Source of the DNA: Algoriphagus faecimaris
Lineage (GTDB): Bacteria > Bacteroidota > Bacteroidia > Cytophagales > Cyclobacteriaceae
Assembly (NCBI RefSeq): GCF_900101705.1
Contig: NZ_FNAC01000018.1
Location: 21,703 to 85,702, forward strand
Length of the DNA stretch: 64,000 nucleotides
Direction: 5' to 3'
A model generated the notes under the pieces. The model saw only the letters and a list, made by a program, of their open reading frames with translations, had not been told where the DNA came from and ran no database searches. Numbering within the stretch: position 1 is the stretch's first letter; the number at the start of each line of letters is the position of its first letter. Positions 55,319-63,616 of this stretch are shown one piece after another. Made by a program: the position numbers and the translations under genes.

Positions 55319-58300
55319 TCAATCCATTCGGGAGAGGTCCAAGACTTCCTCCTCTCCCTTATAATTTACAGTTGTCAATGCTACAGTTCCTTTTGGTAAG
55401 GTGATCTCTCTAGAAGATTGAGAGAAAAAGCCTGAGCCAAAAGGAATTTCTATTCGCTGGATCTTACCATTTTCTAACTCGACTAAAACAGCAACTATTT
55501 CATGAGCTAATTTCAGGCTTCTTCCCTCATCTGCTCTTTTTTGAAATACTTTCAATTCTCCCCTATTTTGAGAAGCAACGTAGAGCGAGCCCCGAGTCGC
55601 CGAGGACAATTGGATCAGTGCTTTCCCATCTCCCGGAACTATAAAACCACTTTCGGAAGGTGAAAGTGCTTTGAAATTACCAGCTCCATCTCCCAGTAAC
55701 ACAAGCCCATTCAAAGCGTCTAATCTTCCTATAAAGATTTCATTACCATAGTCGTTTCCTACTAACATCACATCCAAAAGATCATCTTCATTAAAATCAT
55801 CCACCCGAATACCAAAAACAGGAGCCATCTGAGCCTCCACTGGAAGGGGATGTATTTCAAACTGGCCATTCCCCTTATTTTCCAAAAATACCGATCGATC
55901 ATAATTCCCTGTCAATACTAAAGCATCCTTTCTCTCTTCTTCCGTGAAAAGTGTAGACTCGGTAGTCATCCCATAGGATTTGTAACGATCAAACTTCCTT
56001 CGGAAAAGAATACTCTGTCCATACAAATCATCCCAAAAATGAACTGGATAAGATTCAAATTCTCCATTTCTATTTTTATACCAAGAAAAAATCACCGGAT
56101 CCATACTCCCATTTTGATCAAAATCCTTGGCATATACTTTCACCGGCCGCTCGGCGGTTGGGTGATAGTGATTGTTTGCCCCCATATTTCCTACTATGAA
56201 ATCCATATCACCGTCTTGGTCAAAATCAGCTGCAACGATGCTATTCCACCAGCCCAAATAGTTTTCCAAACCAGTTTGAGAAGATTTCACCAGCTTCCCG
56301 TTCATATTTTTGAAAACCGATATTTCCATCAATTCTCCGACTACGATCAAGTCAATCCAACCATCTCCATCGATATCCGACCAAATTGCATCAGTTACCA
56401 TACCGATTGAGCTTAACCCAACCGCTAATTCATCGGTAACCTCTTTTAATTTTCCTCCTTCATTTTTCAGAAGGTAGCTTTTCTCAGGATGAGGGTATTG
56501 GGCTACGGGCGTCCTTCCTCCTATGAACAGATCTAAATATCCATCTCGGTCAAAATCCGCAGCTCTCACCGTACTACCATTTCCTGTAATTCCCCTAAAA
56601 TCTGCATCTTGTCTAAAGTTACCTTCACCATCATTCCAAAAAAGTCTATCTTCATAGTAAGGTGACCCCGCTGCAAATTCCGTACTTCCACTCACTAAGT
56701 ACAAATCCAAATCCCCATCGTTATCAAGGTCCAGCAATAAAAGTCCTTGCTCCTCAAATCCTAGATCAGTGCCTGGAAGCAATTCTTGCCTAAGAAAAGT
56801 CCCATCCGGATTTTGCTTAAACAGCCAAGGTGAATTTCCTGATGAGGAACCAACTATCAGGTCCTCTGTGCCATTACCGTCAATATCTCCCGCTGCTAAA
56901 GAAGGCCCATATTGTGTAAGCTTGTGAGGTAAGGTTCGCTGTACATTATAATCCACTTTGTCCGCTTCTTCATGGAAATAAACCAAGCCCAATTCAGAAC
57001 TTACTTCTTCAAAAAGGATAGGCTCGGATACTGATTCCAAAACAGCCAAGTTTGTAGGCCCCACCAAAGCATCCTGATAATGAATTTCAAGGACTGTATT
57101 AACTTCAGGCTGCTTCAATTCACTTATTTTTCCATCCGGCCAAATGACCTTCAAAGATAAAACCGCTGACTTGCCTAAGCCAAAATGCACCACTTCCTCC
57201 ACTGATGACATATAGCCTCGCACGACCTGTTGCTCTTGATATTGACTGGTACCGTTAGCTAAACTCAAGATAACCTTTGCTCCTAATCCCTGTAAGTTTT
57301 GCTTAGGCCCCTTTAGTTTGACACGAAGAAAATTTGGGGATTCTGGTTTTTGATTTAGGGTGTTTTCAAAAATCGAAGCGGGATCATTGATGTTATTCAC
57401 CACATAGTCAAGATCTCCATCGAGATCCAAATCCACAAAGGCTGCTCCATTAGAAAAAGTAGGCTGATTGAGACCCCATTTTGCTCCTGAATCCACAAAT
57501 GTCAAATCGCCATTATTTCTATATGCATAATTGGGAATTTTCACAATAGGAATAGAATCCAAAAGCTGACGAACCGTAGCCACATTTCCCACATCAGCCC
57601 GGTAATTTGCAAAGTCCTTATCGGTAATATCACGGGGGAAACCATTGGTTATCAATAAATCCCTCCAGCCATCATTGTCCATATCTGTAAAAAGTGGGGA
57701 CCAAGACCAATCTGTCTGATAAACCCCTGCATACAGTCCTATTTCACTGAATGGTGCCTTAGGTCCATTATTCAAATGAAGCATATTTCGGACATGCTGA
57801 TAATCATAGCCCCATTGTTCATTGCTGATATACACTTGATAAGAGTTTTTACCGATAGTGGTTTTTTTTCGATAATTATCCTCTCCTAGCATATCCAGCG
57901 TGATCAGATCAGGCTTAAGATCATTATTAAAATCAGAAAAATCAGCTCCCATAGAAAATTGGCTTTGATGCTTCAGCCAATTTGAACTTTTATTGGAGAA
58001 GGTGCCATCTTGATTATTGATATAAAGAATATCATTCGTGACGTAGTCATTGGATACATGAATATCAGGCCAGCCATCATTGTTAACATCAGTAATCAAA
58101 AGCCCTAAGCCAAATCCTTCTATGGTAATACCAGCTTCTAAGGTCACATTGGTAAAAGTACCATCGCCATTATTTCGGTAGAAGGCATCGTTATTTATGG
58201 CTGATCCATCGGTGATTTTCTCACGATAATTGGAGGGCACGATTTTGCTTTGTTCATTATTGAGAACATATAAATCCAAGTCTCCATCGAGATCATAGTC

Positions 58301-58837
58301 AATAAATGCCGCGCCCATGCTATTTCCAGGATCTGCTATCCCATAAACCTCGGCCATTTCTTCAAAAATCACTACCCCATCTGCATTTAATCCTTGATTG
58401 ACAAAAAGAAGATTATTCCGCTCTCCTGGACCCGATTTCATAGCGGTGGCCACGTAGATATCCATCCAGCCATCGCCATTTATATCGACGACTGCTACTC
58501 CTGTACACCAATAATTCGAGGCTTGGATTCCCGCTGACGCGGAAATATCCTCGAAGCTAAAATCTCCCTTATTAAGGTACAATTTGTTATTTACCTGGTT
58601 TCCTGTAAAAAAAAGGTCAGGAAGTCCATTTTGGTCAAAGTCTGCTACAGCTACCCCACCACCGTTGAAAATATATTCATCGGTGAGAATATTAAATGAG
58701 TCTGTTTCTGTAATTAAGTTATTGAACTGAATACCGGTTTTATCGGGATCTTTTAGCTCAAATAATTTTTCATCTTTTTGGCAGGACCACAGTGCAAAGA
58801 GGAGCATTCCGATGGCCAGTTGAAATTTAATTTTCAT
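55319..58837 (-). CDS. Large VCBS-repeat lipoprotein with ASPIC/UnbV domain
   Basis: About 1,172 aa from the ATG at 58837; the open frame starts 13 codons earlier, but MKIKFQLAIGMLLFALWSC gives a proper lipoprotein signal. The chain holds many FG-GAP/VCBS calcium-loop repeats in two beta-propeller halves, around an ASPIC/UnbV domain near residues 530-600 (GLGAKVILSLANGTSQYQEQQVVRGYMSS...VHFGLG...VIWPDG). Such giants are usual next to SusC/SusD genes in Bacteroidetes, and the remnant of a susD lies 139 bp upstream of its start. It is probably surface-exposed and binds glycan or another ligand. Confidence 0.9.
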   Translation of the reverse strand: MKIKFQLAIGMLLFALWSCQKDEKLFELKDPDKTGIQFNNLITETDSFNILTDEYIFNGGGVAVADFDQNGLPDLFFTGNQVNNKLYLNKGDFSFEDISASAGIQASNYWCTGVAVVDINGDGWMDIYVATAMKSGPGERNNLLFVNQGLNADGVVIFEEMAEVYGIADPGNSMGAAFIDYDLDGDLDLYVLNNEQSKIVPSNYREKITDGSAINNDAFYRNNGDGTFTNVTLEAGITIEGFGLGLLITDVNNDGWPDIHVSNDYVTNDILYINNQDGTFSNKSSNWLKHQSQFSMGADFSDFNNDLKPDLITLDMLGEDNYRKKTTIGKNSYQVYISNEQWGYDYQHVRNMLHLNNGPKAPFSEIGLYAGVYQTDWSWSPLFTDMDNDGWRDLLITNGFPRDITDKDFANYRADVGNVATVRQLLDSIPIVKIPNYAYRNNGDLTFVDSGAKWGLNQPTFSNGAAFVDLDLDGDLDYVVNNINDPASIFENTLNQKPESPNFLRVKLKGPKQNLQGLGAKVILSLANGTSQYQEQQVVRGYMSSVEEVVHFGLGKSAVLSLKVIWPDGKISELKQPEVNTVLEIHYQDALVGPTNLAVLESVSEPILFEEVSSELGLVYFHEEADKVDYNVQRTLPHKLTQYGPSLAAGDIDGNGTEDLIVGSSSGNSPWLFKQNPDGTFLRQELLPGTDLGFEEQGLLLLDLDNDGDLDLYLVSGSTEFAAGSPYYEDRLFWNDGEGNFRQDADFRGITGNGSTVRAADFDRDGYLDLFIGGRTPVAQYPHPEKSYLLKNEGGKLKEVTDELAVGLSSIGMVTDAIWSDIDGDGWIDLIVVGELMEISVFKNMNGKLVKSSQTGLENYLGWWNSIVAADFDQDGDMDFIVGNMGANNHYHPTAERPVKVYAKDFDQNGSMDPVIFSWYKNRNGEFESYPVHFWDDLYGQSILFRRKFDRYKSYGMTTESTLFTEEERKDALVLTGNYDRSVFLENKGNGQFEIHPLPVEAQMAPVFGIRVDDFNEDDLLDVMLVGNDYGNEIFIGRLDALNGLVLLGDGAGNFKALSPSESGFIVPGDGKALIQLSSATRGSLYVASQNRGELKVFQKRADEGRSLKLAHEIVAVLVELENGKIQRIEIPFGSGFFSQSSREITLPKGTVALTTVNYKGEEEVLDLSRMD

Positions 58838-58926
58838 AGGTTGGTTTGGGCTAAGTATTGGGGTTGAAATTAGCATTAATCAGTCAAGAGGAAAAAAAAT
58901 AAGGCAAATTCAATGGGTTAAAGGCA

Positions 58927-58955
58927 AAAAAAGAAGGCCCAAAGCCTTCTTTTTA
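58927..58955. terminator. Terminator downstream of the susD remnant
   Basis: AAGAAGGC (58931-58938) and GCCTTCTT (58944-58951) form a hairpin with A and T runs on both sides. On the minus strand it follows the susD stop by about 20 bp and probably ended the original susCD operon. Confidence 0.8.
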
Positions 58956-58975
58956 AATTAGATAGTATTCTAAAA

Positions 58976-59149
58976 TTAGAATCCAGGATTCTGGATTAGA
59001 ATATCCGAACCTACCAGGTCAATTTGATCCAGCGGGATTGGATTATAGATGTAGGGATCGGTAAAGGTAGCTCCGCCGAATGTTGAAGAAAGGAACTGCG
59101 CTTCATACTGAAGGTAAGCGTTCATTTCTTCATTGACGATACCCACCTA
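58976..59149 (-). pseudogene. 3' remnant of a susD/ragB gene
   Basis: A minus-strand frame with no start codon of its own encodes about 56 residues. Its end, YIYNPIPLDQIDLVGSD then ILIQNPGF and stop, is the classic SusD C-terminus (PIP..EIDL...L.QNPGY). An in-frame TAG lies directly upstream at about 59147-59149. All of the signal peptide, TPR and central domains are gone, so the glycan-binding partner of a SusC porin has been cut down to its tail. The break point coincides with the start of the unknown cassette. Confidence 0.85.
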
Positions 59150-59170
59150 GATAGTTAATTTCTTTTTAAT

Positions 59171-59202
59171 TGAAATAGAAACCGGGCAAGAGACCCGCCC
59201 GG
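59171..59202 (-). terminator. Terminator of the unknown four-gene cassette
   Basis: On the minus strand CCGGGC and GCCCGG pair around a GGGTCTCTT loop and are followed by TTTCTATTTC. It lies 27 bp after the last cassette gene. Confidence 0.65.
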
Positions 59203-59228
59203 CTTTAGGTTGATTAGGAATAAACGCA

Positions 59229-59480
59229 TTACTGAACCGTGGACAGCAGCTTCTCGTGCAGTCTTTCCTCATCTACGGTGAGTTGGGAAATGCTCACCAG
59301 GATGGTGCCTGCAGTGATGGCATGCCCAGCATAGGCGGCCAAGACAGCGGGAACCGAACCCGGTGCGGTAATCACTGCGGTGCCTACGGCTGCGATGATT
59401 AATCCGGCTCTTTTTAGGATCCGGAAAAACTTCGGTGTGGGCGCCTGGGCCCTTTCTTTTAACTCTGTTAGTAAATTCAT
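59229..59480 (-). CDS. Cassette gene 4: small membrane protein, 83 aa
   Basis: A charged N-terminus (MNLLTELKERAQAPTPKFFRILKRAG) precedes one long or two short Ala/Gly-rich hydrophobic segments (about 26-64; LIIAAVGTAVITAPGSVPAVLAAYAG). An acidic tail follows. The small size and hydrophobic core resemble phage holin-like proteins, but no family is certain. It is last in the cassette, 66 bp after gene 3. Confidence 0.65.
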   Translation of the reverse strand: MNLLTELKERAQAPTPKFFRILKRAGLIIAAVGTAVITAPGSVPAVLAAYAGHAITAGTILVSISQLTVDEERLHEKLLSTVQ

Positions 59481-59546
59481 GATTTTATTGGTTTTGAACG
59501 GTTAGAATTTTTATCATTCCAAATCGGGGAGTTGCAGTCGTTTAGT

Positions 59547-59795
59547 TTATGAATCACCGATTTTGCTTCCCCATAGTCTCATGATTTTTTTATTGATGAG
59601 ATTGGGGTATTTCAGCAGCATGGATTTGACCATGGCGAGTTCGGTTTCCATTCTGACCACAGCTTCCTTGAGTTTGGAAATCTCGGTACTCATCGACTTA
59701 ATGTCCTGGACCAGGAGCTTCAGGAAAAAAGCGATGATGGAAAGGAGGAGTGCGATGACTCCTCCCGAAATAGCTTGCCACATCAGTCCATCCAT
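59547..59795 (-). CDS. Cassette gene 3: membrane-anchored coiled-coil protein, 82 aa
   Basis: One membrane helix (about residues 8-30; AISGGVIALLLSIIAFFLKLLV) is followed by a coiled coil (VQDIKSMSTEISKLKEAVVRMETELAMVKSML). This pattern occurs in phage-type holin or spanin-like proteins, which is only a resemblance. Its start overlaps the end of gene 2 by 13 bp, so the two are co-translated. Confidence 0.7.
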   Translation of the reverse strand: MDGLMWQAISGGVIALLLSIIAFFLKLLVQDIKSMSTEISKLKEAVVRMETELAMVKSMLLKYPNLINKKIMRLWGSKIGDS

Positions 59796-60229
59796 TCGAT
59801 TCGATGGTAAGTCAGATTTAAGGCCTGATCTGGACAGCTCCTTATCTCCAGGGTAGCCTTTTGATCTTTCTTGAGTATCTGCCCTACCCGATTTTTCATG
59901 GTTCGGAATTTTACCGGATCGGCTATTCCCTTTCCTTCATCGGTAATTGCAGATACCAGGACGATGTGTTGCAAACCTGAGCATAGGCCTATTTCCACTT
60001 GCTTTTTAAAGGCCTTTCTCATTCCGTTGGGGGTTTTGAACAGGATCAGCTTTTGGCGATGGTTTTCCACAGTTAGATCCAGTTCATAAATCCCTTCGGG
60101 AATACATGGGACCATCGGAAGAAAGTGGGCGGCTGGAGACTCCACGACTAGGGAGAAAAATTCCCCGTCCAGGTAGAGTTTCCCGCTTGTTCCGCCGGGC
60201 CAGTATTCCCTTTCCAGCAGCAGGTCCAT
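59783..60229 (-). CDS. Cassette gene 2: DUF5675-like protein, 148 aa
   Basis: The pattern LEREYWPGGTSGKLYLDGEFFSLVVE, then CIPEGIYELDL and later GLCSGLQHIVLVSAITDEG, resembles DUF5675, a small beta-rich domain of unknown role known from Bacteroidetes and phages. There is no signal peptide. It sits 4 bp after gene 1 and overlaps gene 3. It may be a structural or lysis-linked component; this is inference. Confidence 0.75.
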   Translation of the reverse strand: MDLLLEREYWPGGTSGKLYLDGEFFSLVVESPAAHFLPMVPCIPEGIYELDLTVENHRQKLILFKTPNGMRKAFKKQVEIGLCSGLQHIVLVSAITDEGKGIADPVKFRTMKNRVGQILKKDQKATLEIRSCPDQALNLTYHRIEWMD

Positions 60230-60233
60230 TTGC

Positions 60234-60980
60234 TTAGACTACCGCAACGATTACTGCGGGATTCTGTGAAATATCCCGGCGCTCATATTGCTGCCCATTT
60301 AATTCCTCGACAAACTCCAAGCTTAATGCAAAGAAGTAATTTTCATTTGCCTGGTTTGGAATAGGTAGGGTCAGGACTTCGGCCGGTGCGGATGTAACTT
60401 TCAAAGGCAGGAATTCTGAGCTTTGGATTTCAGAATGGAATGTCTGCTCTTCAAAGTTGACCGCTGCGCGAATGAGTGAGAAGCGGTAGTGCGATGACCT
60501 TTTGGGTGAGATGAGGTATTTGGAAGGTGCCATTTCTTCAATCGTTACCGTGACTGAGGATTCATCCTCCAGGACCTCGAACTGCTTTTTCAGGATTTCT
60601 CCGAAAACGGCCGATTCTGAGAATTCGAATCCCCGCATCATTTGAATATCCCCGAGTTCGAATCTGCGTTCTCCTCTGGGACTTACCGGGTCGGTTTTAA
60701 GGACCTTGTTGACCGCAGAGTAAAGGCGGTTATGCAGTTTTCCCCCGTTTGATCTGAGTTCGATTTCCCGGAAAGCATTTTTCAGGAATTTGGCAGCGGA
60801 TGCAGCCTGGGAAAATTCCTGCATGTTTTCACGGGTTCGCTGGTATCGAGGGTCATTGAGTAGTCTTTCTCTGCTGACTCCCCCTTTTCTTCTGGCGATG
60901 TAATTGCCATTTCTATTTTTATAGAAGGACAGATCTCCGATCGTTCCCTCGAGTTTGATTAATGAACTTTGTTTAGCCAT
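60234..60980 (-). CDS. Cassette gene 1: unknown protein, 248 aa
   Basis: The first about 70 residues are basic with a striking start (LIKLEGTIGDLSFYKNRNGNYIARRKGGVSRERLLNDPRYQRTRENMQEF). A middle helical part has an RFELGDIQMMRGFEFSE segment, and the C-terminal about 110 residues are beta-rich. I believe similar proteins occur in several Bacteroidetes, but I know no function. There is no export signal. It begins the cassette; upstream is a repeat-rich, gene-free region. Confidence 0.75.
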   Translation of the reverse strand: MAKQSSLIKLEGTIGDLSFYKNRNGNYIARRKGGVSRERLLNDPRYQRTRENMQEFSQAASAAKFLKNAFREIELRSNGGKLHNRLYSAVNKVLKTDPVSPRGERRFELGDIQMMRGFEFSESAVFGEILKKQFEVLEDESSVTVTIEEMAPSKYLISPKRSSHYRFSLIRAAVNFEEQTFHSEIQSSEFLPLKVTSAPAEVLTLPIPNQANENYFFALSLEFVEELNGQQYERRDISQNPAVIVAVV

Positions 60981-61045
60981 GTTTTCAATTGATTTAAGTG
61001 AAACATGGCACTAATCTGGAGCTAAGGATTTGAGGATCAAAATGA

Positions 61046-61131
61046 AAGTAGAAAGTATGGATTCTGTGTATTCATTGGAATTTGTAGAAAAAGTAGACTC
61101 TGTGGACAATGTGGAAAGTATGGAGAAAAGT
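61046..61131. repeat. Degenerate 21-bp tandem repeat
   Basis: GTAGAAAGTATGGA (61048-61061) recurs as GTGGAAAGTATGGA at 61111-61124, exactly 63 bp (3 x 21) later, with GTAGACTCTGTGGA-like copies between. Units have drifted. Confidence 0.5.
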
Positions 61132-61145
61132 GCAAGTATCATGCG

Positions 61146-61189
61146 GGTATCTACGGGGTATCTATGGGGTATCTATGGAGTATCTAGGG
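61146..61189. repeat. Four 11-bp tandem repeats
   Basis: GGTATCTACGG, GGTATCTATGG, GGTATCTATGG and AGTATCTAGGG stand in a row without spacers. A length not divisible by three and the lack of a convincing gene point to non-coding slippage DNA. Confidence 0.8.
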
Positions 61190-61400
61190 GGCAAAGTGGG
61201 GTAATTGATGAATTGTCGAACTGGGGAATTGAGGAATGGAGTTAAGTAGGCAGTCGCAGTTTGCAGTAGGCTGTCTCGGGGAACTTTCGAGCTGATGAAA
61301 TGGGGAATTGAGGATTTGTCGAAGGGACGGGGTCTAAGTCCGCCTTCGGCAGATATATGTGAAGGCATTGATCCGGGAGGGTTTCAATGGGTAAAGTTCT

Positions 61401-61760
61401 TGAATAGGATTAGCCCGTCAGAGCAGGTTTTATCGGTTTTCCCATGCTCCAAAAAACCATAAATGCTGTAAGGCTGGTCCTAAAAACCAATGTTCAGTAT
61501 GAAAATCGAAAAAGGCTGAAGGCCTGCCCGACGCGGCGGGCCTTTAACTTTTCAATACCTGTGCGCCGCGGCGTAGCCCCGTATGAAGCAGCGACTGAAA
61601 GGAGCTGCGAAATGCGGGGTTTGGTGAATTGGAAAGACCCACACCTCGGCCTGGGGATCCCGACGGAAACCCGCCTCACCGTGCCGAGGAGTTCGACAAG
61701 ATTGGATAAGGAAAACATCCTGAATAAAATTAACCCGTCAGAGCAGGTTTTAATGGTTTT
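61401..61760. repeat. GC-rich block bracketed by 40-bp direct repeats
   Basis: 61401-61440 and 61721-61760 match at about 35 of 40 positions (TGAATA..ATTA.CCCGTCAGAG and GCAGGTTTTA..GGTTTT), spaced exactly 320 bp. Between them lies a gene-free, GC-rich block. This could be a duplicated unit, or an element with direct-repeat ends. Confidence 0.7.
61505..61700. other. Candidate structured non-coding RNA or palindromic element
   Basis: Dense complementary segments: AGGCCTGCCCG with the CGGCGGGCCTT side; the self-complementary GCCGCGGC; GCAGC and GCTGC; GCGGGGTTT (61614-61622) with AAACCCGC (61667-61674); CCTCGGC (61644-61650) with GCCGAGG (61683-61689). The last two pairs interleave, so they would form a pseudoknot or be alternatives. 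The strand is unknown. Frames on both strands are repeats of palindromic words, with no family I recognise. Confidence 0.45.
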
Positions 61761-62066
61761 GATTTGTTACTTTTTGAGGACAAAAACCAAAAAGTCTTTT
61801 GCCTCAGGCTTTATTTCGCAGTCGTTCGGATTTATTCCCACCGACTGTTTACCTTCCAAACAATAAGCTGGCTTCAAAAAATCCTTCGCTATCGGAACAG
61901 GTTTTCACTAAAAATGAAACCCTATAGTTATTACTTAAAACATAGTCCTCATTATAATTGATAAGGATTCACTTTGACTGTGCCAGTTTTTTAAGAAAAA
62001 ACAGATTTCCCTACACTGATCGGAAAAAATGGTGCTAAGGTTTTCGATATTAAAATAAAATATTAT
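61761..62066. other. Gene-free stretch between structured block and AT-rich array
   Basis: About 300 bp. Open frames at its left end run out of the GC-rich block and look spurious. I see no terminator or promoter element of note. Confidence 0.4.
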
Positions 62067-62447
62067 TTAGTCGTAGAACCTGTCACAAGTCTGAATTAAA
62101 TCATAAGCCTTTCCATCATTAAATATCAATTTAAAAGAAAAGCCCGCCTTTTGAAATTTTCTACCAATTAATTGGATATCCGAATATATTGGTTCATAAA
62201 TTCTATATAGGTAAGCAGTATCTCGCTCAGTAATACTGAACTCTAATGCTCCATGATCAGAACTTAACTCAGAGATAGATTTTATTTCCCCATTTAATAT
62301 CTCGCGAGAATAAAATGAATTATACTTTAGGCAAAGAGACTCTCCCTGCTCCATTCTACTAGGATTAAACAAATATACATACATAAGTAAAATCAATCCA
62401 AATGAAATCATTATTCCTACTAATAATAAACTTATTTTATTGTTCAT
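62067..62447 (-). CDS. Small membrane-anchored protein, 126 aa
   Basis: One N-terminal membrane segment (about residues 5-28) followed by a roughly 95-residue exported domain with three cysteines. No family recognised. AT-rich, like the rest of the right end. Its position just after a broken gene tail on the same strand would suit an immunity protein of a toxin cassette, which is only an inference. Confidence 0.55.
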   Translation of the reverse strand: MNNKISLLLVGIMISFGLILLMYVYLFNPSRMEQGESLCLKYNSFYSREILNGEIKSISELSSDHGALEFSITERDTAYLYRIYEPIYSDIQLIGRKFQKAGFSFKLIFNDGKAYDLIQTCDRFYD

Positions 62448-62473
62448 TTTCTAATTAGGTTCGTTGTATTAAT

Positions 62474-62671
62474 TTAATACATCACTCCCAAATTTCCAAA
62501 GCCAAAACTTATCGGAATATAGGGCAATGTTACTCCAAATGGTCTTTCCTTATATACTTCTCCCATTCTAGAATTCAAATAACCTTTGGTATGTCCCCCT
62601 CCCCTTGATTCAGAAGTAAAAAATGCACCAAAATCCATTTGACTTCCAATTCCTTCATAATCAGAATGTTC
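62474..62671 (-). pseudogene. 3' fragment of an unidentified gene
   Basis: An open minus-strand frame of about 65 codons starts directly after an in-frame TAG and ends at a TAA (62474-62476). The product has GIGSQMDFGAFFTSES, then GGGHTKGYLNSRMGEVYKE and ends YIPISFGFGNLGVMY. It reads like a genuine protein C-terminus without a start codon, so I call it a remnant. It may be the tail of a toxin-type protein. Confidence 0.45.
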
Positions 62672-62736
62672 CTAACCGCTTAAATAACTGGACCAGTTTT
62701 GTTGCTTAAACTAGGAAAAAATGATCGAAGACTTAA

Positions 62737-62921
62737 TCAAAAACGCACGACTTTTCTATCTACTAATCTACCACCAATTAGCCTAACATTAGTTCTTCCA
62801 ACATTTATTAGATTTCCTAATTGTAAGATGCCATTTGTATTTGGCGCAAACTTTCTACTTCTACATACTTGATTTGCCAAATTTTGAATATCGTGGGGAT
62901 TAAATCCATTTATAATAAAAC
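62737..62921 (-). pseudogene. Second 3' gene fragment
   Basis: A minus-strand frame without a suitable start codon encodes NGFNPHDIQNLANQVCRSRK followed by FAPNTNGILQLGNLINVG and ends RLVDRKVVRF before a TGA (62737-62739). It overlaps the last codons of the CPBP-like gene. Probably a displaced C-terminal cassette of a larger protein, lost by recombination. The family is unknown. Confidence 0.4.
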
Positions 62922-63602
62922 AGCTAAATTATATAAAATATGAAGTATTATAGAGTAAAGCAATCCATTTTTCAACCGAATAGAGCAAAAAATTAATCCT
63001 AGAAATACTAAATGAAAAAACTTTAAAGCCAAAATCGGAACATGGGAAAAAGAAATTTCAAAACTATTAAAATGTAACACAACCCAAATGAAAAGTAACA
63101 AATAAAAATATAGAATATATTTTTTATTAATAAAATTTTTAATCTTCAACCATCTACTATTAAAAAATAGATAAATAAATAAAACACCCATCCCAATTGA
63201 TAGAAATTCCAAAATTAAGAAATTAATCAAGTTAATATTTTTAGGATCAATAAATAATCCCATAATCAGCTTTATTATTAAGCCTATAATTAAAGAAAAT
63301 GAAATAAACACTCCTATTTTTTCACTTCGAAGCGGCATCCTAAAACACAATTCCTCATATATAGGTTGATAAAATACCAATATAATCATAAAAATATATC
63401 CAAACTCATCTCTATTAAATAATTTATTATTAATACTGAATGGCAATCCAATCCGATCAAGAAAAATTCTAAAAAGAATATAAATAATTTCCACTATAAC
63501 AATAATAATAATTAAATATAAGGAAAAATATAACTTTTTATTAAAACTAGTATTTAAATACCAAGTTTTAGGTTCTTTTAAGAATTCTAAAATTTTTGGC
63601 AT
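62910..63602 (-). CDS. CPBP-family intramembrane protein (Abi/CAAX protease-like)
   Basis: A 230-aa, very AT-rich gene encoding a protein with about seven membrane helices. The CPBP landmarks are visible: EE..FR as YEELCFRMPL (about 87-96), a histidine in WVVLHFNSF (about 176-184) and HxxxN as LHILYNLA near the C-terminus. Members include CAAX-type proteases and bacteriocin self-immunity proteins. It starts 14 bp after a toxin-like gene on the same strand, so an immunity role is plausible. Confidence 0.75.
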   Translation of the reverse strand: MPKILEFLKEPKTWYLNTSFNKKLYFSLYLIIIIVIVEIIYILFRIFLDRIGLPFSINNKLFNRDEFGYIFMIILVFYQPIYEELCFRMPLRSEKIGVFISFSLIIGLIIKLIMGLFIDPKNINLINFLILEFLSIGMGVLFIYLFFNSRWLKIKNFINKKYILYFYLLLFIWVVLHFNSFEISFSHVPILALKFFHLVFLGLIFCSIRLKNGLLYSIILHILYNLAVLL

Positions 63603-63616
63603 AAGTTATTTAAATC

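Larger units (their letters stand above)
60981..61400. other. Repeat-rich, gene-free region upstream of the cassette
   Basis: Holds the cassette promoter and several short repeats: a degenerate 21-bp array, an 11-bp tandem array and two copies of TGGGGAATTGAGGA (61222-61235 and 61301-61314). The plus strand is purine-rich. A 71-codon plus-strand frame reads through the arrays and is a by-product of the repeats. Confidence 0.6.

Noticed and set aside
61030..61245. 71-codon plus-strand frame across the tandem repeats
   Set aside because: Its product simply translates the 21-bp and 11-bp repeats; no start context or family supports a gene.
61401..61760. CRISPR array
   Set aside because: Only two direct repeats 320 bp apart, no regular spacers, and no cas genes in the window.
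61444..61866. Open frames on both strands of the GC-rich block
   Set aside because: They arise from palindromic GC-rich DNA lacking stop codons; neither product looks like a folded protein.
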